The notes under the pieces were generated by a model, which searched no databases, was not told the origin of the DNA, and worked only from the letters and a program-made list of their open reading frames with translations. From Cesiribacter sp. SM1 (GTDB taxonomy: Bacteria > Bacteroidota > Bacteroidia > Cytophagales > Cyclobacteriaceae), in assembly GCF_020178975.1 (NCBI RefSeq), contig NZ_JAHXBU010000092.1:186001-250000 (forward strand): a stretch of DNA of 64,000 nucleotides, in the 5' to 3' direction. Shown in pieces: positions 51,332 to 60,988 of this stretch; position 1 is the stretch's first letter; the number at the start of each line of letters is the position of its first letter. A program made the position numbers and the translations under genes.

Positions 51332-53176
51332 TTAGCTGTTGATAGGTAGTATTACATTTACCAGGCAGCCGCTGCCCGGATTGCTTTCAATCAGGAATTT
51401 ACCATTCAGCGTTTCTGCCCTGTATTGCATGTTCAGTAACCCAAAGCCTTTTTCCAGGCGCTTCATTTTTTCAGCCGGACTGAAACCTACCCCATCATCC
51501 TCCACCATGATCAGCAAATATTCATCCTGTTTTATAAGCTGCACCGATATATTAGCTGCATCAGCATATTTCACGGCATTACCGGTAGCTTCCTGTACAA
51601 TCCTGAAGGCAGCAATCTCAAGCTCCTGGCTGAACCTTTCTCCCTGTAAATCACAATAGTAATAAAAATCTGCTGTTCCTACACCTTTAAATCTTTCAAT
51701 CAGCTGGCGAATACCCGCTTCTAGTCCATAATCCTGCAGCACCAGGGGCATCAGGTTGTTGTTGATACGGTTAATTTCATTGATGATATGATCTACAGAC
51801 TGTCTGGTTGCTGATGAAGCTTTCTCCATGGAGAGCTGTATCTTCAGCACATTGAGGTGCTGGCCAATACCATCGTGAAGCTCCCGGGCAAGACGTTTAC
51901 GCTCCTCCTCCTGCCCTCTCAAAAAAGCGCCTGACTGGTTTCGTTGCTCTGCTATCTTAAAGTTGAGCATTTCTACTTCTATTCTCCTGATATGTTCTGC
52001 AGTTAACTTTCTTTCAGTTATATCCTGATGTGTGCCAACCACCCGGATAGGTTCGCCTTGTTGGTTCCAGTCGAGCACTTTTCCGCTGGTTTGCACCCAC
52101 CGCCAGTCACCTGCCCGGTTTTTTGTTCGGTATTCATGCTGAAAATATCCTCCGGGGTTCTGCAAAAACTCTTCTATCACCTGCTGGAAAACAGTCTGAT
52201 CCTCGGGGTGAACCTGCCGGGCTATCCCCTCAATGGTATCCTGTAACTCCCCGGGTTCAAAACCCATGATCACCGCCCAGTGCTCATTCATTACTACTTT
52301 GCCCGAAGGCACCATCCAGTCCCACATGCCGAGGTTTCCACCAATCAGGGCCAGCTCCAGCCTTTGCTTTTCTTCTGCCAGCTTTTGTATAGTGCCAATA
52401 CGCTCTGTTATATCCCTGATGATAACAGTAAAAAACTTTTGCTCGTTTACTTCCAGCTGTGATATGGAAGCTTCTATCGGAAACTCAAAGCCGCTGCTCT
52501 TCAGACCATAAGCCCTGGAGGAGCCAGTGCTCATGATGCGGCTGGTCTGATCTGTTTCACTGAAAGCCTTTACGCGCCTGCTATGATCTCCCCTATACCT
52601 TTCAGGCATCAGCATGTTCATGTTTTTGCCCAATACCTGCCCCGCACTGTATTCAAAAAGCTGCTCGGCTGCTCTGTTGAACATAACAATATCATGCTCT
52701 ATGTTAACCGTAATAATGGCATCCATGGCGGAGGCTATAATACCTTCCATGCGCAGGCGCATTTCTTCCAGCTTGCGCTCGGCCTGGGTTCTCTGCCTTC
52801 GGTTATTGGTTTCACGCATGGCTCGCTCCACTGCTGGTATCAGGCGGCTAAGGTTTTCCTTCATCAGGTAATCTGTAGCGCCGGAACGAATAGCCTCTAC
52901 TGCGGTTTCTTCTCCTATTGCACCAGATATGATGATGAAAGGAATATCCAGTTCACTTGCACTGAGAATAGATAAAGCCTCCATGCCGCTGAATTGTGGC
53001 ATCTGGAAATCAGAGATGACAATATCCCAGGATTGTTCCTGTAAGGCAGCTGCCATTGCTGCTGCCGACTGTACCCGCTGGTGCTCAAGTTTATACCCGG
53101 CCCTGTTAAATTCCCTGAGCAGGAGCAGTTCATCATTTTCTGAGTCTTCTATTAAAAGCAGTTTCAGCTTTTGCAT
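51332..53176 (-). CDS. Hybrid PAS sensor kinase of the NarX/HisKA_3 type with N-terminal receiver
   Basis: 614 residues. Receiver domain 3-118 (Asp56 in DIVISDFQMPQFSG), coiled coil, PAS at about 140-250 (DAIITVNIEHDIVMFNRAAEQLF), PAS_3 at about 265-390 (LGMWDWMVPSGKV), then a HisKA_3 dimerization helix with ERKRLARELHDGIGQHLNVLKIQLSM (H-box near 437) and a HATPase_c with EATGNAVKYAD and DDGVGFSPAEKMKRLEKGFGLLNMQYRAE. No membrane segment, so it is cytoplasmic. The NarX-like kinase fits with the adjacent NarL-type regulator. The N-terminal receiver suggests input from the upstream kinase. Confidence 0.94.
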   Translation of the reverse strand: MQKLKLLLIEDSENDELLLLREFNRAGYKLEHQRVQSAAAMAAALQEQSWDIVISDFQMPQFSGMEALSILSASELDIPFIIISGAIGEETAVEAIRSGATDYLMKENLSRLIPAVERAMRETNNRRQRTQAERKLEEMRLRMEGIIASAMDAIITVNIEHDIVMFNRAAEQLFEYSAGQVLGKNMNMLMPERYRGDHSRRVKAFSETDQTSRIMSTGSSRAYGLKSSGFEFPIEASISQLEVNEQKFFTVIIRDITERIGTIQKLAEEKQRLELALIGGNLGMWDWMVPSGKVVMNEHWAVIMGFEPGELQDTIEGIARQVHPEDQTVFQQVIEEFLQNPGGYFQHEYRTKNRAGDWRWVQTSGKVLDWNQQGEPIRVVGTHQDITERKLTAEHIRRIEVEMLNFKIAEQRNQSGAFLRGQEEERKRLARELHDGIGQHLNVLKIQLSMEKASSATRQSVDHIINEINRINNNLMPLVLQDYGLEAGIRQLIERFKGVGTADFYYYCDLQGERFSQELEIAAFRIVQEATGNAVKYADAANISVQLIKQDEYLLIMVEDDGVGFSPAEKMKRLEKGFGLLNMQYRAETLNGKFLIESNPGSGCLVNVILPINS

Positions 53177-53191
53177 AGGGGCTGGTTACTG

Positions 53192-53620
53192 TTAAAAATG
53201 TTTTGGCGTAATATTGAATTTTAGCCAGTACAACGACAGGTTCCTGATTACCTGATCGAAATTATCAGAATCTACCGGTTTGCGGATATAACTGTTAATA
53301 CCAAGAGAATAGCACTCCAGCAGGTCAGTATTTTCTTCTGAAGTTGTTAGTACTACTACAGGTAAAAAGCGGGTACTGTTATGTTCCCTTATTCTTCTGA
53401 TTACCTCCAGCCCGTCAATCTTCGGTAGTTTTAAATCCATCAGCACAAGTGCCGGCATTTTATCTAAATCACGCCCCTGGTAATCGCCGGTGCAAAACAG
53501 GTAGTCAAGGGCCTCGGCTCCGTCACGAACTACCACAACATCACAATTGGCTTGTTGCTTTTTGAAAGCACGTAGTGTAAGGGCAATATCATTGGGGTTA
53601 TCTTCAACCAGCAGTATCAT
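53192..53620 (-). CDS. Single-domain response regulator (Rcp1-like)
   Basis: 142 residues. Receiver only, with VEDNPND at 5-11, phosphosite LVLMDLKLPKIDG (Asp62), TTSEENTD near 95 and IRKPVD with the conserved Lys near 117; the tail LSLYWLKFN is typical of Rcp-like proteins found beside PAS/phytochrome kinases. It lies 6 bases after the large PAS kinase gene and 15 bases before the hybrid kinase, so it probably relays phosphate between them or acts on another protein. No output domain. Confidence 0.93.
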   Translation of the reverse strand: MILLVEDNPNDIALTLRAFKKQQANCDVVVVRDGAEALDYLFCTGDYQGRDLDKMPALVLMDLKLPKIDGLEVIRRIREHNSTRFLPVVVLTTSEENTDLLECYSLGINSYIRKPVDSDNFDQVIRNLSLYWLKFNITPKHF

Positions 53621-53626
53621 AATAAG

Positions 53627-56600
53627 TTAAAAAAGTGTGAAATAGAAGGTAGCACCTTTAGCAGGTTCTGCTTCTGCCCAGATCTGGCCTCCGTGCTTGT
53701 GAATAATTCTCTGCACTGTAGCCAGTCCAACGCCTGTTCCTTCAAATTCAGTCTCTCTGTGCAGGCGCTGAAAAGCTCCAAATAGCCTGGCTGCATATTT
53801 CATATCAAAGCCTGCACCATTGTCTTTCACAAAATACACAGTTCTTCCACCGCTTTCCATACTTCCAAACTCAACCCTGGCAAGTTCTGTTTTACCGGTA
53901 TATTTCCAGGCGTTGTTCAGCAGATTTTCCAGTGCAATGCGTATGAGCCGAACATCTGCCTGAGCATAAAGCCCTGGCTGCACCTTTACATGTACTTCCC
54001 TCCCCGCCTGCTGTTGGTTCAGTTCGCTCACCAGTTCAAGTACGAGTTTACTGATATCCACGTTTTGTTTTTTCAGTTCGGCGCGTGATACCCTGGAGAG
54101 GTTCAGCAAATCATCGATGAGCTGCCCCATCTGTTGCGTAGAACTGCGGATTCTGTTCAGAAAATCTTTGCCCTCCTCATCAAGTGCGCTTTCATAATCT
54201 TCCAGAATTGCTTTGCTAAAGCCATCGATGCTGCGCAGCGGAGCCCTTAAGTCATGAGAAACGGAATAGGAGAATGCTTCAAGTTCTTTATTGGTAGCCT
54301 CCAGCGCTGCAGTGCGCGCTGCTACCTTTTGTTCAAGTTCTGTATTGATTGCTCTAATTTTAGCCTCATATGCGCTTTGCTCACTGATGTTGCGGATGTA
54401 GCCCACCACATAGGGAGTATCGTTATAGTAAAGACTGCTTAATGTTAATTCTACGGGTATCAGTTGGCCAGCAGAATTTTTGTGCACCGTTTTAAAGGTG
54501 TGGGTTCCATTACGACTGATCTCACTGGTTATGGAACCAGCTTTTTCTAAATCTAGGTTTATATCGAAATCCAATACCCCAACACCTATCAGTTTATCTT
54601 CTGGTAAGCCAAAATGATCACAGGCGGCCTTATTTACATATTTGAATTTCAAATCATCAGGCGTTATCCAATAGATAGGATTTTTGATGTTATCTATCAG
54701 ATATTTATAAAAACGAAGGGATGCCTCCGTCTTTTTAAAGTCACTGATGTCCTGTTGTATTCCGATCATTCTTATGGGTCTTCCCTCCTTATCACGCTTA
54801 ACTACCTTACCACTGTTCAGTACCCATAACCATTCTCCTGCTTTTGTTCGGGCCCGTCGTTCTGTGCGGTAGTATGGAATTTCACCAGCTAAATGTTTAT
54901 CCAGCATTTCAGTGATCTGTGCTGCTTCATCAGGGTGAAGTGTTTTTCTAAAGCCCTGCAATGGTAATATATTTTCATATTCCGCTTTGGTGTAGCCCAG
55001 CATCTGCGCACAGCGTTCATTGACAGTAAGCCTGCCATTTTGCAGATCTCTGTCCCAGATCCCCAGTTCTGCTGCCCACAATGCTAACTCAAGCCTTTCT
55101 TTTTGTTCCAGCAGTTCCTGTTCGGCATTCTTTAACGATGAAATATCCTGCAGCACCCCGATTACACGCTGCGGCTCTCCCTTATGATTACGCTCTACCA
55201 GCTTTCCACTGCCTGTGGTCCACAGCCAGTCTCCTGTTTTTTTCTTCAGTCGGTGTTCAAAAGTAACATAGTCTGTTTTACCGGATAAATGCTCCTCAAA
55301 GGACTTCATCGCCACTGGCAGATCATCTGGGTGGGTTAAGTTTTTCCAGGTTTCAAAACTCTCCTCTAAATCTCCGGCTGTGTAACCCAACATAGAGTAC
55401 CAGCGATTGCTCCATAGTGATTTACCGCTGGGTACATCTAAATCCCAGGTTGCCAGCTGGGCACCGTTCAGGGCCAGTTCAAGCCTTTCTTTTTGCTGCT
55501 TTAGCTCCCGCTCGGCAGTATGTACCGCTGTGTTATCAACAGCAAAAACAACTAATCCCCTGTGAGCAGGATATATCCTTACATTAAAATGTAATTGCTT
55601 GCCTGCTATCTCCTCCTCAATCTCTGTTTGTGCAGCCGTACCACTCTTAAGCACCTCCTGTAGCACTTCTAGTGAAGGAAAAAGGCGAAGCCTGGGCTTA
55701 AGGGCAAATAAATGCTGCCCCATTGCCTGGTTGGAGGAAATACCCGTACTCTCTTCGCAAACTTTATTCCAAAAGGTGATCCGGAGTTTTTCATCCAGGG
55801 CATAGAATACATCCTCCACACTATCTGCAAGATGTTTGTATTGCTGCGCACTCTCCTGCAAGGCCTGCCTGGATAATTCTTTTACAGACTGGTTTGCCCG
55901 GTATAATCTTTCGTTAGCAGATTGCAGGGCATCATTAGAAGCTAACAGCTCTTCATTTACAGCCCTGGTTGCTGCGTTAGCAGCAGATAAGTCTTTGTTG
56001 AGCTGCTCAATTTTTAGCTGTTGCTCCTGTTGCTTTGTTTCGTTAGCCAGAAATTCACGACCATACACAAAAAGTATGGTGGTGAACAGAAAGGTGTAGC
56101 ATACCGAAAACAGAATAAAGCCCAGCTCAACGCTAAACTGCTCAAGTTGAAAAAACCAGATAACGAGGCTGCTCAATGCAATAGGTAACATTAGGGCTGC
56201 CAGAAATAACCGCCGCACTAATAATGCACTCCAGCCTGAGCCTGTTAATATGCGTACGAAGCCCTGGTCGGGATATAAGAAAAAAGAGCCTGCCGCCAGC
56301 ACAACGAAGCATACGGCAGTGTGGGGTGCCATTTGCGAATGTTTTTCTATGCCAACAAGACCATTCACCCGATAGAGATAACCCAGCAAAGAAGCAAAAA
56401 TAACCAGCAACACGAGCAGTGATACCAGCTGTGCTTTACCATAAGCCGGAACAGGTTTTCTGTTATACAAGTAAAAAGACAGAGACAGCAGCAAAAAGCT
56501 CATGACAGCATTTACAGATGATCTCCCGGGATAGTAGCCAAACTTTGCAGCCTGACTGTCAGCAAACAGTAACTGGTCTACCCCCAGGTTTATACCGCTT

Positions 56601-56881
56601 ACATACTCTAACAGAATAATACCGTTCAATAACACAACTACTACCGCTAATGCTACTCCAACACGGGGGAAGTTTACCAGATAAAGCATGCAGCCAGTCA
56701 ACAGCAGGCCAATAGCAGTGTTTACCCGCATGGGTGGGTAATCGGGTAAAATACTTTTAACCGAATCTACATCAAAGCACCAGCCCAACAATACAATAAC
56801 AGCAACAGCTGCTACTAATAACCCACTGCCCCTTGCAAACCTGTGGATCAGGCTGATCAATGCAGAATTTGTTTTGTACAT
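53627..56881 (-). CDS. Membrane-anchored multi-PAS sensor histidine kinase
   Basis: 1084 residues. N-terminal membrane region with about seven to eight helices (residues 12-275, MASE-like), coiled coil 285-345, then four PAS domains at about 350-460, 470-585, 590-715 and 720-835; the second and third are a tandem PAS_3 pair (ERLELALNGAQLATWDLD; ERLELALWAAELGIWDRD). The kinase core has FSYSVSHDLRAPLRSIDGFSK (H near 868) and a HATPase_c with ENLLNNAWKYTGK and DNGAGFDMKYAARLFGAFQRLH and GTGVGLATVQRIIHKHGGQIWAEAEP, typical of bacteriophytochrome-like kinases. It heads the four-gene operon. Signal unknown. Confidence 0.95.
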   Translation of the reverse strand: MYKTNSALISLIHRFARGSGLLVAAVAVIVLLGWCFDVDSVKSILPDYPPMRVNTAIGLLLTGCMLYLVNFPRVGVALAVVVVLLNGIILLEYVSGINLGVDQLLFADSQAAKFGYYPGRSSVNAVMSFLLLSLSFYLYNRKPVPAYGKAQLVSLLVLLVIFASLLGYLYRVNGLVGIEKHSQMAPHTAVCFVVLAAGSFFLYPDQGFVRILTGSGWSALLVRRLFLAALMLPIALSSLVIWFFQLEQFSVELGFILFSVCYTFLFTTILFVYGREFLANETKQQEQQLKIEQLNKDLSAANAATRAVNEELLASNDALQSANERLYRANQSVKELSRQALQESAQQYKHLADSVEDVFYALDEKLRITFWNKVCEESTGISSNQAMGQHLFALKPRLRLFPSLEVLQEVLKSGTAAQTEIEEEIAGKQLHFNVRIYPAHRGLVVFAVDNTAVHTAERELKQQKERLELALNGAQLATWDLDVPSGKSLWSNRWYSMLGYTAGDLEESFETWKNLTHPDDLPVAMKSFEEHLSGKTDYVTFEHRLKKKTGDWLWTTGSGKLVERNHKGEPQRVIGVLQDISSLKNAEQELLEQKERLELALWAAELGIWDRDLQNGRLTVNERCAQMLGYTKAEYENILPLQGFRKTLHPDEAAQITEMLDKHLAGEIPYYRTERRARTKAGEWLWVLNSGKVVKRDKEGRPIRMIGIQQDISDFKKTEASLRFYKYLIDNIKNPIYWITPDDLKFKYVNKAACDHFGLPEDKLIGVGVLDFDINLDLEKAGSITSEISRNGTHTFKTVHKNSAGQLIPVELTLSSLYYNDTPYVVGYIRNISEQSAYEAKIRAINTELEQKVAARTAALEATNKELEAFSYSVSHDLRAPLRSIDGFSKAILEDYESALDEEGKDFLNRIRSSTQQMGQLIDDLLNLSRVSRAELKKQNVDISKLVLELVSELNQQQAGREVHVKVQPGLYAQADVRLIRIALENLLNNAWKYTGKTELARVEFGSMESGGRTVYFVKDNGAGFDMKYAARLFGAFQRLHRETEFEGTGVGLATVQRIIHKHGGQIWAEAEPAKGATFYFTLF

Positions 56882-57164
56882 GCTTTAAAATTTGGCACTC
56901 TTTGAATCAAACGATAAAAAAGCAATTTATCCGTTCCAGAAACCGTAAGCGGAAATGATAAGAACAGCTACAGCAACCATACTAATATAAATTTCAGAGC
57001 CTCATATAGTTAGAATTAACTATAAACACACCCCCTATTTCTATTGATAGTTCTGCAGTTACTATTCACTAACAGGGATATGACTACAAGACGCTATTCC
57101 CACAGCGCTGTTCCTTAGATATCTTTGTTATCACCATTATTTATCTGATTCCCAGAGCTCCTAC

Positions 57165-57611
57165 ATGGAAAAGCTTAGCATTGCAATTCAGGAAAACGGA
57201 TCAAAACCTGCCGATAGCAAGTGCGCAATGGCAAAGGTGGTTATAGTAGAAGATGAAATTATAGTAGTTTATATTCTACAAAAGCTGCTTAATAAAGATA
57301 ATCACGACATCGTTGATATTGTTTCCAGCGGCGAAAGTGCCATTGAAACCATAAATAAGTGCAAACCGGATATCATCATCATGGATATTTTCCTGAAAGG
57401 TGAGTTGAATGGAATCGAGGCTATGGAGGAGATCAGGAAAACCTCTGAGGTACCCGTTATTTATACCTCCTGTATAGAACATGAAGCAACCATAAAAAGA
57501 GCACTGGAAGTAAGAAATTCAAGATTCATCAAAAAGCCCATCACCAGCCAGGTGCTTGATGAGACTATCCGGGAGCTGGTGGGCAATAAAAGCTACTGGG
57601 AAATTCAGTGA
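57165..57611 (+). CDS. Response regulator receiver protein
   Basis: 148 residues. The receiver domain runs from about residue 23, MAKVVIVEDEIIVVYILQKLL, so an internal start at 57228 is also possible. Phosphosite DIIIMDIFLKGELNGIEAM (Asp74), Thr in VIYTSC, Lys near 127 in RFIKKPI. Single domain, no output. It leads a plus-strand run of sensor genes divergent from the four-gene kinase operon; 283 bases separate the two. It resembles Rcp-like receivers. Partner probably the PAS kinase 39 bases downstream. Confidence 0.9.
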   Translation: MEKLSIAIQENGSKPADSKCAMAKVVIVEDEIIVVYILQKLLNKDNHDIVDIVSSGESAIETINKCKPDIIIMDIFLKGELNGIEAMEEIRKTSEVPVIYTSCIEHEATIKRALEVRNSRFIKKPITSQVLDETIRELVGNKSYWEIQ

Positions 57612-57650
57612 TCAATTAAGCCTTTCTAATCCTCTCTTTATCTCAAATCA

Positions 57651-59078
57651 ATGAATAGGAACAGTTTTGTTGAAGTTGGTAATACTGCAGCAATTTCTAC
57701 TGACACAGCTGAAACAGACCTATCAAAATTATTAGCATATACTGCTAATAACACACATACAGATAACAGCTATGTGGCACAAGAAAAGCCGAACCCAAAC
57801 CGGAAACACTGCCCTACTGCAATATCAGCTATTTTAAGTTTTTCAACTTTAGATAAAAGAGAAATCATGGGTAAAGAAAACCCATCAGCAAGAACACCCA
57901 AAAGTCAGCCTTTGCCAGAACAGGCATATTCAGAACGCACAATCAATGCTGTTGTAAAGCTTGTGAAGCGCACAGGCGAACTTAATGATGCACGCATCAG
58001 GGCAGAAAACATCATAGAAGCAGCGCTTGATGCCATTATTACGGTAGATCATGATTTTTATGTGGTACAGTTCAACAGGGCAGCTGAAAAAATGTTTGGT
58101 TACACCCAGGAACAGGTAACAGGCACCTCTTTCTTTCAATTGCTGCCCCGGCACAACTGCAGGAACCCCTTTCTGAATAGTTTTGAAGCTATTGAAGCAG
58201 TAGGAACCACAACAGAACAGGGATCGCATCTGACGCTTACTGGCCTACGGGCAGATGGCAGCGAGTTTCCGTTCGAGGGCTCGATTTCTTCTGCTGTTGT
58301 AAACAAAAAGACATTCTATTCTATCATTATTCGTGATATTAGCGAAAGGCTAAAGGCAGAAAAGCTCGAAAAAGAACTAAACCTGCAGCTGCTTCACCAG
58401 AACGAACGACTACAGCAGTTCGAATTTATGGCCTCACACAACCTGCGTGGTCCGGTGGCCACCATCCTTGGCCTTACACAGTTGCTTCAACTAAACACCA
58501 GCCCTAACCTGGTACAGCAAGAGCAGGTTGTTAGCTATCTACAGCAATCTGCCCTTAAGCTTGATAATATCATTAGAGATTTGCAGCAGATACTGGATCA
58601 TCAGCACCGGGCCGATCTGGTAAAAGAAGAACTTGCTGTATGTGATATCGTAACTCAGGTGTGCCAGGATTTGAAAGAGGCGATTACAAGCACCAATACA
58701 ACCATTAACAGTGACTACAGCAGAGCCAGCATGCTGTATGGTACCAGAACAAGCCTAAGCAACATTTTTTACCAACTGATTTCAAATGCCATCAAATTCA
58801 GGAATCCTGCTATAAAGCCTGAAATCAGGATAGAAACCTATGAGCGCGATGGGTATATATATGCAACAATTACTGATAATGGTCTGGGGCTTGATATAAA
58901 CAGGTATGCTCATAAACTTTTCAGCCCCTACAGCCGCTTTCACACCCATGTAGAGGGTAAAGGCCTGGGACTCCATGTGGTACGTACGCTCTTAAGACAA
59001 ATGGGGGGAGACATCAGAATTGACAGTAAGTTAAGGGCAGGAACAAGCTGTACCATATTTATTCCCCTGCACCAGTAA
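57651..59078 (+). CDS. PAS-domain sensor histidine kinase
   Basis: 475 residues. About 110 N-terminal residues are low complexity, then a PAS domain at 117-235 (IIEAALDAIITVDHDFYVVQFNRAAEKMFGYT). The H-box is QQFEFMASHNLRGPVATILGLTQLLQ with His263, and the HATPase_c domain (about 365-475) has YQLISNAIKFRNP, ITDNGLGLDI and GKGLGLHVVRTLLRQMGGDIRIDSKL. The protein has no membrane helix. It follows the receiver gene by 39 bases and ends 33 bases before the interrupted GAF-PAS gene, so these form a sensory cluster. Signal unknown. Confidence 0.93.
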   Translation: MNRNSFVEVGNTAAISTDTAETDLSKLLAYTANNTHTDNSYVAQEKPNPNRKHCPTAISAILSFSTLDKREIMGKENPSARTPKSQPLPEQAYSERTINAVVKLVKRTGELNDARIRAENIIEAALDAIITVDHDFYVVQFNRAAEKMFGYTQEQVTGTSFFQLLPRHNCRNPFLNSFEAIEAVGTTTEQGSHLTLTGLRADGSEFPFEGSISSAVVNKKTFYSIIIRDISERLKAEKLEKELNLQLLHQNERLQQFEFMASHNLRGPVATILGLTQLLQLNTSPNLVQQEQVVSYLQQSALKLDNIIRDLQQILDHQHRADLVKEELAVCDIVTQVCQDLKEAITSTNTTINSDYSRASMLYGTRTSLSNIFYQLISNAIKFRNPAIKPEIRIETYERDGYIYATITDNGLGLDINRYAHKLFSPYSRFHTHVEGKGLGLHVVRTLLRQMGGDIRIDSKLRAGTSCTIFIPLHQ

Positions 59079-59110
59079 TACTATTATCTTCGCTAAAAAC
59101 TCCTGGAAAT

Positions 59111-59224
59111 ATGAAACTAAGGTATACACTTAGTAGAAGTGAAAGCATCCGTAAAAAAGACGAAGAGCTGCGTAAATTTGCAGAGATCATTGCTAATGCT
59201 ACAGATTTTGTACAGAACATTTAA
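59111..59224 (+). pseudogene. 5' fragment cut off by an in-frame ochre stop from the GAF-PAS gene
   Basis: An open frame from the ATG at 59111 (MKLRYTLSRSESIRKK) runs 37 codons to TAA at 59222-59224 and is in the same frame as the gene that follows at 59288. Without the stop the reading continues as SGRLDAGITAEQNELLSALLEMRQRM, which resembles the helical linker that precedes the GAF domain in relatives. A single base change from a sense codon (GAA, CAA or AAA) would explain it. The ochre may be a recent mutation or a sequencing error; the downstream ORF can still be started at 59288. Confidence 0.65.
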
Positions 59225-59287
59225 AGTGGCAGACTGGATGCAGGCATCACTGCGGAACAAAATGAACTGCTAAGTGCCCTACTGGAA

Positions 59288-60898
59288 ATGCGGCAACGCA
59301 TGACAGAAATAAAACAGGAAGAAGAAGAGCGGAGATGGTCTGTAGAAGGTTTAGCCAGGTTTGTTGAAATTTTACGTAACCACAACCAGGATATTGACAA
59401 TCTCTACAACGTAATACTGGCAGAGCTTATCAAGTACCTGAAAGCCAACCAGGGCAGCCTGTTTGTATTGAATGCTGAATCGGATGAAGATAGTTACCTA
59501 AGCATGGTTGCCTGTTATGCCTATGACAGACGAAAATTCCTGAGCAAAAGAGTTGAACCGGGAGAAGGGCTTGTTGGGCAGGTATACCTTGAAAAGGAAA
59601 GTATTTATCTAACTGATATTCCTGCTGATCACATACAGATTACCTCCGGTTTAGGAGCATCGGGCCCACGTTGCCTTTTAATAGTGCCGCTAAAAGTAAA
59701 CGAACAGATTTTTGGTGTAGTTGAGATTGCCTCGTTCACACCCCTGCTACCTTACCAGCGGGATTTTATAGAAAAGTTAGGAGAAAGTATCGCAGCCACC
59801 ATATCGAGCGCTAAAATTAATGAGCGTAATAAATCTTTGCTGGAGCTCTCGCAACAGCAAACAGCAATTATGCGGGAGCAGGAAGAGGAAATGCGCCAGA
59901 ACCTGGAGGAGCTTTCTGCTACACAGGAGCAAATGCAGCGCAGAATGGATGAGAGCCTTTCTATACAGCGTGAACTCGATGCACGCATGCAGGTGCTCAG
60001 TAAGGTTGCCCTGCTCACAGAATCTGATCTCTATGGCAGCATTACCTATGTAAACGATAAGTTCTGCGAGGTTTCCGGCTGGAGCCAGCAGGAAGTTTTA
60101 GGTAAACCCCACAGCATTTTGAGGCACCCCGATAATCCGAAGGAATTCTACAAGGAGATGTGGGCTACGATTAAAAACGGGCGTATGTGGCAGGGCCGCT
60201 TTCCGAACAGGGCAAAAGACGGCAGTACTTACTGGGTTGATTCAGCCATAGCACCGGTAATGGATCAGACAGGCAAACCCCACAAATACATTGGTATTCG
60301 TTTTGATGTTACTGATCAGGTAAATAAAGAAAAAGAGCTGGAAGAGTTGCTCAATGAAATGCAGCAGAACAGAGAGGAGCTGCTGGCACAGGAAGAAGAA
60401 CTCAGGCAAAACCTGGAAGAAATTATAGCCACCCAGGAGGAGCTTCACCGCCAGTTAAACGAATCTCAACGGCTTCAACGAGAAGCTACAGCCCGTGAGA
60501 AAGTATTCAATCTTACAACCATTCTTTCTGAGGCCGATGCGTACGGTACCATTATCTATGTAAACGATAAACTTTGTGAGGTATCTAAGTACAGCAGGGA
60601 AGAACTTATTGGTAAACCGCATAGCATATTCAGAGATCCGCAAATGCCCAAAGCATTATTCAGGCTTATGTGGAGCACCATTAAAAAGGGGGAAGCGTTC
60701 AGGGGGATTATTAAAAACAGGGCAAAAGATGGTACCCACTACTGGGTGGATGCTGTTATCTCTCCTGTACTGAATGAAGAGGGCAAACCTGGCAAGTATA
60801 TTGGCACACGCTATGTTATACCTGATGACACACTGGCTGAAATGCTCTTCAACAGAATGATAGAAGAGTTGGAAATCCATAGTCAGGAAAAGTATTGA
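59288..60898 (+). CDS. GAF-PAS-PAS sensory protein lacking a kinase or other output domain
   Basis: 536 residues from the first ATG after the ochre stop. GAF domain at about 25-170 (ANQGSLFVLNAESDEDSYLSMVACYAYDRRKFLSKRVEPGEGLVGQVY), then a Gln/Glu-rich coiled coil (175-230), PAS 1 (about 240-340, YVNDKFCEVSGWSQQEVLGKPHSI), a second coiled coil (EEELRQNLEEIIATQEELH), and PAS 2 (about 415-515). No HisKA, HATPase, GGDEF or methyl-accepting region is seen. It may signal by contact with the kinases encoded on both sides, or be a broken regulator. The two PAS domains are close copies. Start uncertain because of the stop upstream. Confidence 0.82.
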   Translation: MRQRMTEIKQEEEERRWSVEGLARFVEILRNHNQDIDNLYNVILAELIKYLKANQGSLFVLNAESDEDSYLSMVACYAYDRRKFLSKRVEPGEGLVGQVYLEKESIYLTDIPADHIQITSGLGASGPRCLLIVPLKVNEQIFGVVEIASFTPLLPYQRDFIEKLGESIAATISSAKINERNKSLLELSQQQTAIMREQEEEMRQNLEELSATQEQMQRRMDESLSIQRELDARMQVLSKVALLTESDLYGSITYVNDKFCEVSGWSQQEVLGKPHSILRHPDNPKEFYKEMWATIKNGRMWQGRFPNRAKDGSTYWVDSAIAPVMDQTGKPHKYIGIRFDVTDQVNKEKELEELLNEMQQNREELLAQEEELRQNLEEIIATQEELHRQLNESQRLQREATAREKVFNLTTILSEADAYGTIIYVNDKLCEVSKYSREELIGKPHSIFRDPQMPKALFRLMWSTIKKGEAFRGIIKNRAKDGTHYWVDAVISPVLNEEGKPGKYIGTRYVIPDDTLAEMLFNRMIEELEIHSQEKY

Positions 60899-60988
60899 AC
60901 AAACTACAACCAATAATATGGCCCTGCCGTGAGGCCGTGAAGTTACATCTCAACAAATAGTTAATATTAAACAACCCTGGTGCAAGTG

